Positions 7,107 through 16,524 of a stretch of 64,000 nucleotides of DNA are shown in pieces (within the stretch, counting starts at the first letter, position 1; each line of letters starts with the position of its first letter). Below the pieces are notes generated by a model. It ran no database searches. It had not been told where the DNA came from and worked only from the letters and a program-made list of their open reading frames with translations. A program made the position numbers and the translations under genes. The stretch covers positions 62,001 to 126,000 of the forward strand of contig NZ_CALPBW010000001.1 of assembly GCF_943169845.1 (NCBI RefSeq), in the 5' to 3' direction. Source of the DNA: Peptoniphilus rachelemmaiella. Lineage in GTDB: Bacteria > Bacillota > Clostridia > Tissierellales > Peptoniphilaceae.

Positions 7107-10100
7107 ATGAGAGGCAGACTATTTCAACGCATAGCGTCATTTATAATATCCTTGTTACTTATATTTACATCTATGGGATCAGCAACTTTTGCAGATGGGG
7201 AGAAAGACACATTTGAAAAAGATGGAATAACATATAAAGTCATAAAAGATAAAACAGAGGACACTCCTGGGGCCGTCCAAGTTGGTAATGGAAAATTTTC
7301 TATGACTATTAACAAAAAGAGCCTTCAAATACCAGAAACTGTTACCAATGATAAAAACGAAACTTTTAAAGTAGTAGCTATTGGAGACAAAGCCTTTGAT
7401 AATAGTACAGAGGAAAATAGCTTAGGTAGCGTGACAATACCTGCTTCAGTGACTTCAATCGGCAAATCTGCTTTTTCAGATTTAACATCATTGAGCGACG
7501 TCCAATTTGCAGAAAATAGTCAGTTACAAGCTATTGGAGACAATGCATTTGACACTACATCTATTAAATCTATCAATATACCTGCTTCAGTAAAGACGAT
7601 AGGTACGTCAGCTTTTACGAAGTGTAGTAAATTAACTTCTGTAGTCATACCTGAAGGGGTCACTTCCCTCGGAGACGAAGTTTTCTCACATAATAAGCAG
7701 TTACCATCTATAACTCTACCGGCCAGTTTAACTACAATGGGAAAGAATGTATTCAACAATTGTCCTAGCTTAAAGAATATATCTGTTACTCAAGGGAACA
7801 CACTCTATGCCAGTGAAAATGGAGTGGTGTACTCAGCGGATAAAACGACAGTTATAAAGTATCCTGAAGGGAAAAAAGATACAGACTTTACTGTCCCGGC
7901 TTCAGTAAAAAACATAGGGGATTATGCATTCGCGAACAATAGCAATATTCAAAGTGTGAAATTACCGGAAGGAGTTAAAGTCCTTGGAAAGTATGCCTTT
8001 TCCAAATCTACTGGCTTGACGTCACTGGACCTGGGTAATAGCTTGGAGTCAATAGGAGACTTGGCTTTTTGGAATTGTTCTAGGCTTGAAACATTGACCA
8101 TCCCAACCTCGTTGCATTCCATTGGAAGAAATGCCTTTTATGGGTGTAGTGATCTTAAGTTTGTGGTTGCTTCTGAAGAAACTAGAACGCTGTTGAAATC
8201 CTCTGGCATCGCTGACGATAACATTACGCTATCAGCACCAATTGCCGAGCCAACATTTGTAGTCAATGGTGTGATGTACAAGGTGTTGTCTGAGGCGAAT
8301 GACGGTCAAAAAGGAACAGTCCAAATTGGGGATGGAAAAACTTTAGCAACCGATGCTAATGGAAGCCTTTCAATTCCGGCTAATGTCAAGAGAGATGAAA
8401 AGGACTATACTGTCGTATCCGTTGCTCCCTATGCATTTAAAGGTTCCAAACTTACTTCGGTGACTTTACCGGAAGGAATTAAAACCATAGGGAAAAGTGC
8501 ATTCCGCGGAGCGCAATTAACATCTTTTGAAATGCCTTCTACCGTAGAACAAATAGACGAAAGCTCCTTTTGCATGGCCAGCAACTTGATGAAAATAACC
8601 CTATCTCCCAAGTTAAAGGTTATTCCAAAAGATGCCTTTTCCTATAGTGGTCTAAGAACAGTTGATCTTCCGGAGGGCATTACAGAAATTGGCGAGATGG
8701 CTTTTAGCAGTTGCAGCGATTTACAAAAGGTGAGTTTGCCTGCAAGCCTTACAACAATAAAAGAACAGGCTTTTTGGTGTGATGAGGCACTTCGAGAAGT
8801 CGTGATCCCCGTGGGGAGTAGGCTAAAAACAGTTGGTAAAATCGCATTTCAATGGTGCAATAGTTTAAAGGGCATTCAACTGCCTGACACCTTGGAGATT
8901 ATTGAAGACAAAGCATTCAATAACTGCACGGCACTAAAAAGCATTGGCTTGACAAAAAACAATCAATTAAATAGTTTGGGAGAGAATGCCTTCCAATCTA
9001 CTTCGATCACTAATTTTCATTATTCTGCTTCTCTAAATAAAGTTGGCAAGCGGCCTTTAGAAGGCTGTAATGGTTTAACAGAAATTACTGTTGCGAACAA
9101 TAACCCCATGTTTAAGTCTGTGGATGGGGTCTTATTTAATAAAGATGGGACATCATTATTGCAATATCCGGCCAATAAAAAAGGCTCTAGCTACACAACA
9201 CCGGCGGGCGTGAAAAAAATTTCGACTTATGCGTTTCAAGGGACATCGCCTAAATTGAGAGAGATTGTTATTGGAAAAGGCGTAGAAAACATTGAATCTC
9301 TTGCATTCCAGCAATCGAAAGTGGAAAGTATTTCAATTGCCGATTCTGTAACATCAATTGAACGACTCAGTTTTTACAAATGCCCCAATCTGGAAACATT
9401 GAAACTTCCTTCCGGCCTAAAAACAATGGTCACATATTTAATATGGGATTGTGAGAGCTTAAGCAATTTACAAATCCCTGCATCTGTAGAGAAGATTGAA
9501 AACTCCGCCGTTGGTAAATGCCCTGGCCTTTCTTCCATTGAAATTTTAGCAACACAAATGAATTCTATGGCAAAAGGTGCATTCTCTGTAACATCACCCG
9601 ATTTGGTTGTGACAGTTACTAACAATGCTATAAAAAACATGGTTGTAGCTAGTGGTATTAGTGAAGCACAAGTTAAGATAAAGGACTCGCCACTACCTGT
9701 ACCAAGCGGCTCTTTCACAGTGAATGGTGTCTTTTATAAAGTTCTTACAGAACCGGCTTCCGGAGAGAATGGCACTGTTCAAATCGGTGATGGGTCCAAT
9801 GAAATTAAAGCAAAAGGTATTGTTACGATTCCTGCGACTATAAAAAATGAAGACAAATCCTATAATGTTATCTCTGTGGCATCAAATGCTTTGCTAAATA
9901 GCCTTGTTACGGAATTTCATTTACCAGATACGGTAAAAACCATATCAGATCATGCTCTCTACAAAGCTCCGGAGTTGACAATGTTTGAAATTCCTTCAGG
10001 CGTGGAGACGATAGGGGTTAATGCGATTAGCGGTTGCCATAAGCTAAAAGCGATCACTTATAAACCCGGCAGCCATTTGAAAAAGCTAGGAAATGGAGCC

Positions 10101-11093
10101 TTAAGTGATAATTCCGCACTTGAGACAATTTCTTTACCAAAGACGGTGAAGGATATTGGAAAATGTACGATGTTCTTTAACTATAGTCTGCGTGAGGTAA
10201 ATTTTGAAGAAGGTTCTTCATGGACGGAATTGCCTGAAGGAACCTTTGCCCGCGATTCCAAGTTGGAAAGAGTTATTTTACCGGCCACCGTAACATCAAT
10301 TGGCGATACTGCATTTTGGAATTGTAATGCGCTGAAAGACATTGATTTGACGAAAATCAGCAACATAGGCGAGAAAGCGTTCTTTCATTGTACTGGGCTC
10401 AATTCCATTGAGCTTAGCAACGACATTGAAGTATTAAAGGGCGGAACTTTTGAGGGTTGCACAGGACTTAGAAGTATTAAATTAGGAAGTGGCTTGAAGG
10501 TATTGGGCGACCTAATTCAAAAGGATGAAGATGAATTGACCGGCGTCTTTGAGGGCTGTACTTCTTTGGAAGAAATTAACATTCCGGAAAAAACGGATGT
10601 TATTGGTAAAAACACATTTAGAGATTGTAATAAGCTAAGAAGTATTGTTATCGAATCACCAGCATTATCAAAGGTTGGAGCAAATGCATTCTATCGAATG
10701 GCAAGCGACTATGTCATTACAGTCCAAAACGAAGCGGTCAAAAATAAACTGGTCTCCGAAGCATTGGTTGACGGCTCTCATATACGAGTAAAAAATGGCG
10801 AGTCATTAGAAACACCCACCGTTAAGCTTGTCGCTCAAGGAAATGGAGGATTAGGTAAGGTGGCTCAGGTTAAGGTTTCAAACATGCAAAATGGTAATTA
10901 TCTGTTGGTTCAAATTACGAATCCCTCTGGTGTAAATTCCATTTACGCAGTGCCCGTACCCCAAAACGGCTTAATGAACCTTTCTTATGCCAAAGATAAT
11001 CGTGTGACTGTATGGCTAACAGAACGTCAACCAAAAATGACCGCCGAAACACCAAATGCAGGTGGTAGAATCTTTGGATCGGCCTCTCTGTAG
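7107..11093 (+). CDS. BspA-like leucine-rich-repeat surface protein
   Basis: 1328 aa from ATG 7107, chosen because AAGGAGG ends six bases before it and a signal peptide (about residues 1-28, MRGRLFQRIASFIISLLLIF) starts there. The rest is mostly BspA-type LRR_5 repeats of the form L..V.IP..V..IG..AF..C. Three similar header segments start each repeat block (around residues 34, 382 and 869), all with the pattern F..NG..YKVL followed by G.VQIGDG. So the protein is built from three paralogous modules. There is no SLH, LPXTG or membrane anchor at the C-terminus; the last ~90 residues form a separate small domain. Relatives bind host proteins or other bacteria. Codons are far more AT-rich than in flanking genes, suggesting transfer. 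The SLH gene follows after 16 bases and may supply the anchor. Confidence 0.9.
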   Translation: MRGRLFQRIASFIISLLLIFTSMGSATFADGEKDTFEKDGITYKVIKDKTEDTPGAVQVGNGKFSMTINKKSLQIPETVTNDKNETFKVVAIGDKAFDNSTEENSLGSVTIPASVTSIGKSAFSDLTSLSDVQFAENSQLQAIGDNAFDTTSIKSINIPASVKTIGTSAFTKCSKLTSVVIPEGVTSLGDEVFSHNKQLPSITLPASLTTMGKNVFNNCPSLKNISVTQGNTLYASENGVVYSADKTTVIKYPEGKKDTDFTVPASVKNIGDYAFANNSNIQSVKLPEGVKVLGKYAFSKSTGLTSLDLGNSLESIGDLAFWNCSRLETLTIPTSLHSIGRNAFYGCSDLKFVVASEETRTLLKSSGIADDNITLSAPIAEPTFVVNGVMYKVLSEANDGQKGTVQIGDGKTLATDANGSLSIPANVKRDEKDYTVVSVAPYAFKGSKLTSVTLPEGIKTIGKSAFRGAQLTSFEMPSTVEQIDESSFCMASNLMKITLSPKLKVIPKDAFSYSGLRTVDLPEGITEIGEMAFSSCSDLQKVSLPASLTTIKEQAFWCDEALREVVIPVGSRLKTVGKIAFQWCNSLKGIQLPDTLEIIEDKAFNNCTALKSIGLTKNNQLNSLGENAFQSTSITNFHYSASLNKVGKRPLEGCNGLTEITVANNNPMFKSVDGVLFNKDGTSLLQYPANKKGSSYTTPAGVKKISTYAFQGTSPKLREIVIGKGVENIESLAFQQSKVESISIADSVTSIERLSFYKCPNLETLKLPSGLKTMVTYLIWDCESLSNLQIPASVEKIENSAVGKCPGLSSIEILATQMNSMAKGAFSVTSPDLVVTVTNNAIKNMVVASGISEAQVKIKDSPLPVPSGSFTVNGVFYKVLTEPASGENGTVQIGDGSNEIKAKGIVTIPATIKNEDKSYNVISVASNALLNSLVTEFHLPDTVKTISDHALYKAPELTMFEIPSGVETIGVNAISGCHKLKAITYKPGSHLKKLGNGALSDNSALETISLPKTVKDIGKCTMFFNYSLREVNFEEGSSWTELPEGTFARDSKLERVILPATVTSIGDTAFWNCNALKDIDLTKISNIGEKAFFHCTGLNSIELSNDIEVLKGGTFEGCTGLRSIKLGSGLKVLGDLIQKDEDELTGVFEGCTSLEEINIPEKTDVIGKNTFRDCNKLRSIVIESPALSKVGANAFYRMASDYVITVQNEAVKNKLVSEALVDGSHIRVKNGESLETPTVKLVAQGNGGLGKVAQVKVSNMQNGNYLLVQITNPSGVNSIYAVPVPQNGLMNLSYAKDNRVTVWLTERQPKMTAETPNAGGRIFGSASL

Positions 11094-11109
11094 TCAATGG
11101 GGGATATCT

Positions 11110-12174
11110 ATGAATAAAAAACGTAAAAGAATATCATCTTTATTGGCAGGGATTCTATTATCATTTATTTTAGCTGTGCCAGTACATGCAGCACAGCCTG
11201 AAATAAATGCTTCTTATGATGCAGCAAGCGGAACAGTTATAGTGGCCTCGACAGGTCTTGATCCGAACAAGTTGTATCATCTGATTTCTATTCAGAAAGA
11301 AGATTCTGTTATTGCGTTAAAAAGTGGGGATTCTAATGCCGAGGGAAAAATGAAAGAAAAAATCCCGACGGGAAAATTGGAAAAAGGTTCTTACCATATT
11401 TATATTTATAGTAACGATGACGGTTCTGTGGTTGTAAGTAATACGTTCACAGTAGGCGGCGGGTCGGACAGTCCAGGAGGCACCGTCAAGCCAGAAGATC
11501 CAGATAATCCAAGCGGAACGGTTAAACCTGGTGGGCATAATAATCCTGTAGGCCCAGGAAGCCCCATCAAACCGGAAAAAGGAACAAATGCAGGGTCCGG
11601 TTCTTCTCCAGGGAGTACTCCGGACGCATTTAGTGGAATGGTTAATCATTTTACAGATGTTCCGTCTGGTTCCTACTATGAAAATGCGGTCACTTGGGCA
11701 GTCAATAAAGGCGTTACCAAGGGCACGTCCACCAATACCTTTTCACCTAACAAAGTATGTACTCGTGCTGAGGCTATTACATTCCTATGGAGAGCTTCAG
11801 GTAGTCCGACTTCAAATACGTCTATTAAGAAGTTTAAGGACGTTACGAAAGATAGTTATTACTACGACGCAGTTGCATGGGCAGTAGAAAAAGGTATCTG
11901 CTTTGGTACAAGCAAAGATACATTTAGCCCGAATAAAAATTGCAATCGCGCCGAAATAGTGACATTTATTTGGCGAGAACAAAAGTCTCCGGAGGTCAAT
12001 GTAAGTAACCCGTTTAATGACGTGGCGTCAAACGCTTACTACTCAAGAGCGGTAATGTGGGCAGTTAAGGAAAATGTAACAAAAGGGATAACAGAATCCT
12101 CATTTGGTCCGAGTAACGATTGTACTAGAGCACAGATCGTTACTCTCATCTGGAGGACAATGGGGAAAAGATAA
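11110..12174 (+). CDS. SLH-domain surface protein partnered with the LRR protein
   Basis: 354 aa from ATG 11110, where a signal peptide begins (MNKKRKRISSLLAGILL, cut near HAA). Residues ~28-118 are a small beta domain. Residues ~119-178 are a Gly/Pro/Ser-rich linker. Residues ~180-354 are three SLH domains (starting near 180, 241 and 301), each with F.DV....YY..AV.WAV..G...G and C.RAE/Q..TF.WR. SLH domains bind pyruvylated secondary wall polymers and fix proteins to the envelope. These SLH repeats are of a different subtype from those in the two other SLH loci here. It shares AT-rich codon use and a probable operon with the LRR gene. The ribosome binding site is weak (GGGGGA). Confidence 0.9.
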   Translation: MNKKRKRISSLLAGILLSFILAVPVHAAQPEINASYDAASGTVIVASTGLDPNKLYHLISIQKEDSVIALKSGDSNAEGKMKEKIPTGKLEKGSYHIYIYSNDDGSVVVSNTFTVGGGSDSPGGTVKPEDPDNPSGTVKPGGHNNPVGPGSPIKPEKGTNAGSGSSPGSTPDAFSGMVNHFTDVPSGSYYENAVTWAVNKGVTKGTSTNTFSPNKVCTRAEAITFLWRASGSPTSNTSIKKFKDVTKDSYYYDAVAWAVEKGICFGTSKDTFSPNKNCNRAEIVTFIWREQKSPEVNVSNPFNDVASNAYYSRAVMWAVKENVTKGITESSFGPSNDCTRAQIVTLIWRTMGKR

Positions 12175-12258
12175 GGAATGCCACCGGCAGAAGTGGTGCA
12201 AGATCATTAGAATTATCCTTGCCCGTAAGTCTGTAGGCTTATTATGAAAATCAAATGA

Positions 12259-12311
12259 TAAAAGGAGCTACTTCAGAATTGATTTGCTTAAATCTATAGT
12301 AGCTCCTTTTA
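12259..12311 (+). terminator. Terminator-like hairpin after the SLH gene
   Basis: Arms AAAAGGAGCTACT and AGTAGCTCCTTTT match perfectly around a loop of about 25 bases. The run after the stem is short and AT-rich. It probably ends the LRR-SLH transcript. Confidence 0.6.
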
Positions 12312-12368
12312 ATATAATCTAATTAATATATATTATTTTAGAGTTAATATAAATTACGGCATCTGTGG

Positions 12369-12397
12369 TGAAATAAAGCCGCCGCCACAACGGCGGT
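12369..12397. repeat. Right copy of direct repeat bracketing the AT-rich island
   Basis: Near-identical to 6748-6777. Here the dyad (12379-12384 with 12391-12396) is followed by seven or more T (to ~12403), making a working terminator. It probably represents the original terminator of the DUF3021 gene, now separated from it by the 5.6-kb island. Confidence 0.75.
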
Positions 12398-12439
12398 TTT
12401 TTTATTGCGAAGGGTATGAATCTAAAAAGAGGTGAAACA

Positions 12440-13771
12440 ATGAACAGCCACGACGCATACATGACGGCCCGGGATTTTTTCCGCTCGGGAAAGACCCGGC
12501 CCCTCCTTTATCGAAAGAAACAACTCTACGCCCTCCTTAAAGGCATCGATGGTTTCCGCGGCGCCATCGACGCCGCTTTAAAGGCGGATTTAAACAAGTC
12601 TTCCAGAGAAGCCTTTCTCACGGAAGTCTATCTCGTAAAAGAAGAGATCCGCCACATGATTCGCCACATGAATCGCTACGGCCGCACGTTGCGCCCCCTT
12701 CCCGGGATGGCCCAATTGCCGAGTACTCTCGCCGTTTGCCGCAAGCCCTATGGGGCGGTGCTTATTATCAGCCCGTGGAACTACCCCTTTCAGCTAAGCC
12801 TTTTGCCCGTGGTGGGAGCCATTGCCGCGGGAAACGCCGTGGTGGTGAAGCCATCGGAGTTTGCGCCCGAGACGGCAAAGGTGCTCGAGGCCCTGTGCCG
12901 TAGCGTGCTCGATGAAGGCCTGGTGTCTTTCGTCTTCGGCGAGGAAGCGGCGGCGAAAGCCCTACTGGCCGAGCCCTTCGACAAGGTGTTTTTTACAGGC
13001 AATAGCGATGTGGGCCGCGCGGTGATGAACCAGGCGGCGGCACACCCCTCGCCCGTCGTCTTGGAGCTTGGAGGCAAGAGCCCGGTCATTGTCGATAAAA
13101 CCGCCGACATTCCCATGGCGGCGAAGCGCATCGCTTTCGGCAAAACCATGAACGCCGGGCAGACCTGCGTGGCGCCGGATACGGTCTACGTTCACGGGTC
13201 GCAAAAAGGGGCCCTCATCGATGCCCTCGCCGATGCCTTTGAAGAAGCCTTTCCCACGGAAGATTACTTTATTAACGAAACCGTGCGCATGAACCACCGG
13301 GGCCGCTACCTACGCATGAAGGAGCTGGCGAAGGAGGGGGACATTCGCACGAAACACGGGCGCATTTTCTACGACGAGAGCCTCCACGTCTTTCCCTGCG
13401 TCGTGGAAAATCCTCGGGGGCGGCTCCTCGAGGAAGAAATCTTTGGGCCCCTTCTGCCCGTAATCGCCTACGAATCGGAAGACGCCCTCTTCACAGAATT
13501 AAGGGAAAAAGACAAGCCCCTGGCCCTTTATCTCTTCTCAACGGACGAAGGCTTTATTCGCCGCGCCATCCGCGCCGTGGACAGCGGCGGCGTCTGCGTC
13601 AACGACACCCTCATGCACCTGGCGTCAAACAAGGCGCCCTTCGGCGGCATCGGGCCCTCGGGCATGGGATGCTACCACGGCAAGTGGAGCTACGAGGCCT
13701 TCTCCCGCCCCCGCACCGTGCTGAAAAAATCCCCCCGCTTCGATCTTTCCCTCCGCTACCATCCTTTTTAA
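12440..13771 (+). CDS. NAD(P)-dependent aldehyde dehydrogenase
   Basis: 443 aa from ATG 12440, supported by AGAGGTG five bases upstream; an in-frame upstream ATG at 12416 lacks one. It matches class 3-type aldehyde dehydrogenases, which are shorter than the ~500-aa classes. The cofactor loop (PWNYPF), the general base Glu209 in VVLELGGKSP and the catalytic Cys243 in NAGQTCVAPDTV are all present. It oxidises aldehydes to acids in the cytosol; the substrate is unknown, and relatives act on fatty or aromatic aldehydes. GC-rich codon use resumes here after the AT-rich island. It appears monocistronic, with a terminator 13 bases after the stop. Confidence 0.92.
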   Translation: MNSHDAYMTARDFFRSGKTRPLLYRKKQLYALLKGIDGFRGAIDAALKADLNKSSREAFLTEVYLVKEEIRHMIRHMNRYGRTLRPLPGMAQLPSTLAVCRKPYGAVLIISPWNYPFQLSLLPVVGAIAAGNAVVVKPSEFAPETAKVLEALCRSVLDEGLVSFVFGEEAAAKALLAEPFDKVFFTGNSDVGRAVMNQAAAHPSPVVLELGGKSPVIVDKTADIPMAAKRIAFGKTMNAGQTCVAPDTVYVHGSQKGALIDALADAFEEAFPTEDYFINETVRMNHRGRYLRMKELAKEGDIRTKHGRIFYDESLHVFPCVVENPRGRLLEEEIFGPLLPVIAYESEDALFTELREKDKPLALYLFSTDEGFIRRAIRAVDSGGVCVNDTLMHLASNKAPFGGIGPSGMGCYHGKWSYEAFSRPRTVLKKSPRFDLSLRYHPF

Positions 13772-13783
13772 ATCTGAGCATAG

Positions 13784-13815
13784 AAAAAGCCCCGAAACTC
13801 AATTCGGGGCTTTCA
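13784..13815. terminator. Bidirectional terminator between aldehyde dehydrogenase and CofE-like genes
   Basis: Stem AGCCCCGAA/TTCGGGGCT (13788-13796 with 13803-13811). On the minus strand it is followed by TTTTTC, so it ends the converging CofE-like gene well; the plus-strand T-run is short. Confidence 0.8.
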
Positions 13816-13825
13816 TAATAGACGA

Positions 13826-15007
13826 TTAGTCGTTTGCGTAGTTGTCGAAATAGCCTTGAACCATGACCACCGGCGTACCCTTGTCGCCGCTGCCGCTGGT
13901 TAAGTCGGCGAGAGAACCTAAAAGGTCGGTGAGACGACGGGGCGTGGTGCCCAAAGTTTCGTCTTTGCCTACCAAGTTGGCATCTTTTTCGTGAATTCTG
14001 TCCACGATGGCCGCTTGCATTTCTTCCGTGCTCAAATCTTTTAATTCCGTATCGGCGAGATACTTCATCTTCAGCTCGCTGGGCGTGCCTTCCAGGCCGT
14101 CGGTGTAGGCCGGGGAGACCACCGGGTCGGCCAGTTCCCAAATCTTTCCGACGGGATCTTTAAAGGCGCCGTCGCCGTAGATCATGACTTCGAAGTGGGC
14201 ATCGAAGTATTCGTTGAGACGCTTTTGCAGGGCGTCGACGAAGATTTGTCCGTCTCTCGGGAAGAGCTTAATGGTTTCCGGGCCGGCCATGTTGCTGCCC
14301 AGAACGCCGTAGTCGGCATTGTAACCGTGTTCGGTGCTTTCCTTGGCCAAAACATCGTCCAGACCCAGAACCTTATTTGCGCCGGAATCTTTTAATTCCC
14401 GCTTAATCAGTTCCCGGGTGTGAATGCTTGCCACCAACACGTCCTTGGTGTAGGAGAGGATGGTGCGGGGGTCGTTGGAGAAGTAGATTTCGCTGTTCGG
14501 GGCAATTTCCTTGTAGAGCTTCACATAGTCGATGCCCGTGAATTCGTGTTTTACTTCTTCGCCGAAGTGTTCCCGGTATTCCGCTTCCGTAATGACGTCG
14601 CGGTAGGGGTTGATGCCTGTGCCGTAGAGCTTGTTTTCATCCATTAAGTGGTTGCCCACTTCGTCGGAGGGAAAACTCAGCAAGATATGGAGCTTGCGGC
14701 CGCTCTTTGCCAGACCCTTTAAGATCGTGGAAAAGCGGTTCCGTGATAAGATCGGAAAAACAACGCCGAAGGGGCCGTCGAAGGATTCGGCGACGTCCTT
14801 GGCAATGTCGTCTACCGTGGCGTAATTGCCTTGGCTTCTTGCGACCAAAGATTCCGTGACACAGATAATGTCTCTGTCCTTCGGTTCGATGTTTTCCGAT
14901 TCGATGGCTTTTTTCACCGAATCAAAAACCACGTCGACCAGGTTGTCACCTTTCTTTACGATGGGCAGTCGAATGCCTCGGGTTGTCGTTCCAATGTAAC
15001 GCTTCAT
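13826..15007 (-). CDS. Coenzyme F420-0:L-glutamate ligase-like protein (CofE family)
   Basis: 393 aa from ATG 15007. Two further in-frame ATGs upstream (15034, 15028) lack a ribosome binding site, whereas AGAGG lies ~11 bases before 15007. The N-terminal region (YIGTTTRGIRLPIVKKGDNL, then CVTESLVARSQGNYA) matches PF01996, the fold of CofE, which adds glutamate to F420-0. No other F420 biosynthesis gene is in the window, and this kind of stand-alone copy is common in anaerobic Firmicutes that are not known to make F420. The true substrate is therefore uncertain; it is probably an amide-bond ligase for another acid. The chain is longer than archaeal CofE (~250 aa). It is divergent from the GT39-like gene. 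Confidence 0.8.
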   Translation of the reverse strand: MKRYIGTTTRGIRLPIVKKGDNLVDVVFDSVKKAIESENIEPKDRDIICVTESLVARSQGNYATVDDIAKDVAESFDGPFGVVFPILSRNRFSTILKGLAKSGRKLHILLSFPSDEVGNHLMDENKLYGTGINPYRDVITEAEYREHFGEEVKHEFTGIDYVKLYKEIAPNSEIYFSNDPRTILSYTKDVLVASIHTRELIKRELKDSGANKVLGLDDVLAKESTEHGYNADYGVLGSNMAGPETIKLFPRDGQIFVDALQKRLNEYFDAHFEVMIYGDGAFKDPVGKIWELADPVVSPAYTDGLEGTPSELKMKYLADTELKDLSTEEMQAAIVDRIHEKDANLVGKDETLGTTPRRLTDLLGSLADLTSGSGDKGTPVVMVQGYFDNYAND

Positions 15008-15077
15008 AATACGTATCGCCTCTTTCATATTCAAAAGTAAAAATGACTATCCTATTCTACCATACTTCGCCAAAAGG

Positions 15078-15086
15078 TGGTATGAT
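15078..15086 (+). promoter_or_regulatory. Extended -10 promoter of the GT39-like gene; divergent promoter nearby
   Basis: TATGAT at 15081-15086 is preceded by TGG. On the minus strand TAGAAT (15054-15059), also preceded by TGG, fits a promoter for the CofE-like gene. Confidence 0.45.
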
Positions 15087-15119
15087 GAACATCAAAGAGA
15101 TGGAAAAGGAGGGCGGCCG

Positions 15120-16472
15120 GTGGAAGGCGTGTATCGACAAAGAAACAATTTTTTCCGCAACCATTGGGTGATGCTTATCATTGTTTGGTTGCTTTTTTTT
15201 GAGCGCCTGTGGATGCTTTCCCGTTTAGGCGCCGCCTACAGCCTTAAAAGCGACGACTTAAGCTACATGAAGGCGGGCATTACCATGTACCGCACCGCCA
15301 CCTTAACCATGCACGGCGTCGTAAGTGCCCAGATCATGCCCGGGCTTCCCGCTCTCATCGCCTTATTCGCCAAGGCCTTCGGCACCGGCCGCGGGCTATG
15401 GCTCGCCTTAAAAGTGGCCTGGTGCTTCATGGGCACCCTGGCCGCCTGGTTTACTTACCTCACCATAAGAGAAAAAGCCCCCACCTACGCCGCCGTCCTG
15501 CCCACCCTCATGTACTTTACGCCGGACTTCGCCTGGCAAGACAACTTGATTTTAACGGAGACCCCCTACCTCTTTCTCGTGACCCTCTACCTCTACGGCG
15601 TGATTCGCATGGGCAACAGAAAAGACTGGGCGGGCTTCATTATCATGGCCCTAAGCGCCTTCTTGGCCTTTCTGCTCAAAGCCCAGGCCATTTGCCTTTT
15701 TTTCTTGCCCCTGCCTTACTTGTGGATCAAGAAATACCCCTCCACCCGCCTCTACGGTCAGGCCTTTATGATCTTCTTGGCCCTCTTGGCCTTTATGCTG
15801 CCCTGGAGCGTGCGCAATTACAAACAATTCCGCGCCTTTATTCCCACCACCTACGGCATCGGCAATCCCCTGCTCTTAGGCACCTATCAGGGCGAAGGCT
15901 ATCCAACCGATGAGGAAGTGGATCGGGCACCCTTCGATGAAAAAGTGCGGGAAGAACACGCCTTCTTAAAAGACAAAGACGGCAAATTTTCCGCGAAACA
16001 CCAGCGCTACCTGGAGCTTTTAACCGACGAAAAACTGGCCCGCGGCCGCATGGTCTATTGGTGGAAACACGACCGGGATTCCATGCTGAAAAGTTATTTG
16101 TGGCTCAAGCCCAAGAGCATGCTCTTCGATACCTTTTATTGGGACGAAGTCATTCCCAAAACGAAATACCCCATCATCCACCTGCGGCAGATCGACTTTA
16201 CCCTGGCCATGGCCGCAGCGGTGGCGGTGCTTCTCGCGAAAAAAACCGTGGCGGAAACCTACTTCGTGCTCTTCGCCTACTGGGTTCAGGTCTACATGTA
16301 CGCCTACGCCTACGTCTTCGATCGCTACGCCCAAACCTTATTGCCCTACCGCTACGTGGCCATCGGCTTCTTGATTCCCGCGGCGGTGGACATCTTCCGG
16401 CGCCTGCGGCGCTACATTCGCGGCAAGCGGGCCTATCGGGAAGGGCTGAAAAAGCAGAAGATGGAAAATTAA
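15120..16472 (+). CDS. Polytopic membrane glycosyltransferase-like protein (GT39/ArnT type)
   Basis: 450 aa starting at GTG 15120 after AAGGAGGG. About ten hydrophobic segments follow a short cytoplasmic N-terminus. The first extracytoplasmic loop carries acidic residues in SLKSDDLSYMKAG and then QIMPGLPALIA, the arrangement seen in GT39-type enzymes that move sugars from polyprenyl-phosphate donors outside the membrane. A soluble loop lies around residues 255-330. The tail is basic. Acceptor and sugar are unknown; wall polymer or protein decoration would fit. It appears monocistronic. Confidence 0.7.
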   Translation: MEGVYRQRNNFFRNHWVMLIIVWLLFFERLWMLSRLGAAYSLKSDDLSYMKAGITMYRTATLTMHGVVSAQIMPGLPALIALFAKAFGTGRGLWLALKVAWCFMGTLAAWFTYLTIREKAPTYAAVLPTLMYFTPDFAWQDNLILTETPYLFLVTLYLYGVIRMGNRKDWAGFIIMALSAFLAFLLKAQAICLFFLPLPYLWIKKYPSTRLYGQAFMIFLALLAFMLPWSVRNYKQFRAFIPTTYGIGNPLLLGTYQGEGYPTDEEVDRAPFDEKVREEHAFLKDKDGKFSAKHQRYLELLTDEKLARGRMVYWWKHDRDSMLKSYLWLKPKSMLFDTFYWDEVIPKTKYPIIHLRQIDFTLAMAAAVAVLLAKKTVAETYFVLFAYWVQVYMYAYAYVFDRYAQTLLPYRYVAIGFLIPAAVDIFRRLRRYIRGKRAYREGLKKQKMEN

Positions 16473-16487
16473 TTTCGAGCAAAACAA

Positions 16488-16516
16488 AAGCACTCGGATG
16501 CGTCCGAGTGCTTTTT
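16488..16516. terminator. Bidirectional terminator between the GT39-like gene and proS
   Basis: A 10-bp perfect stem (16489-16498 with 16503-16512) with loop TGCG. T-rich runs lie on both sides. Confidence 0.88.
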
Positions 16517-16524
16517 CTGTGAAA

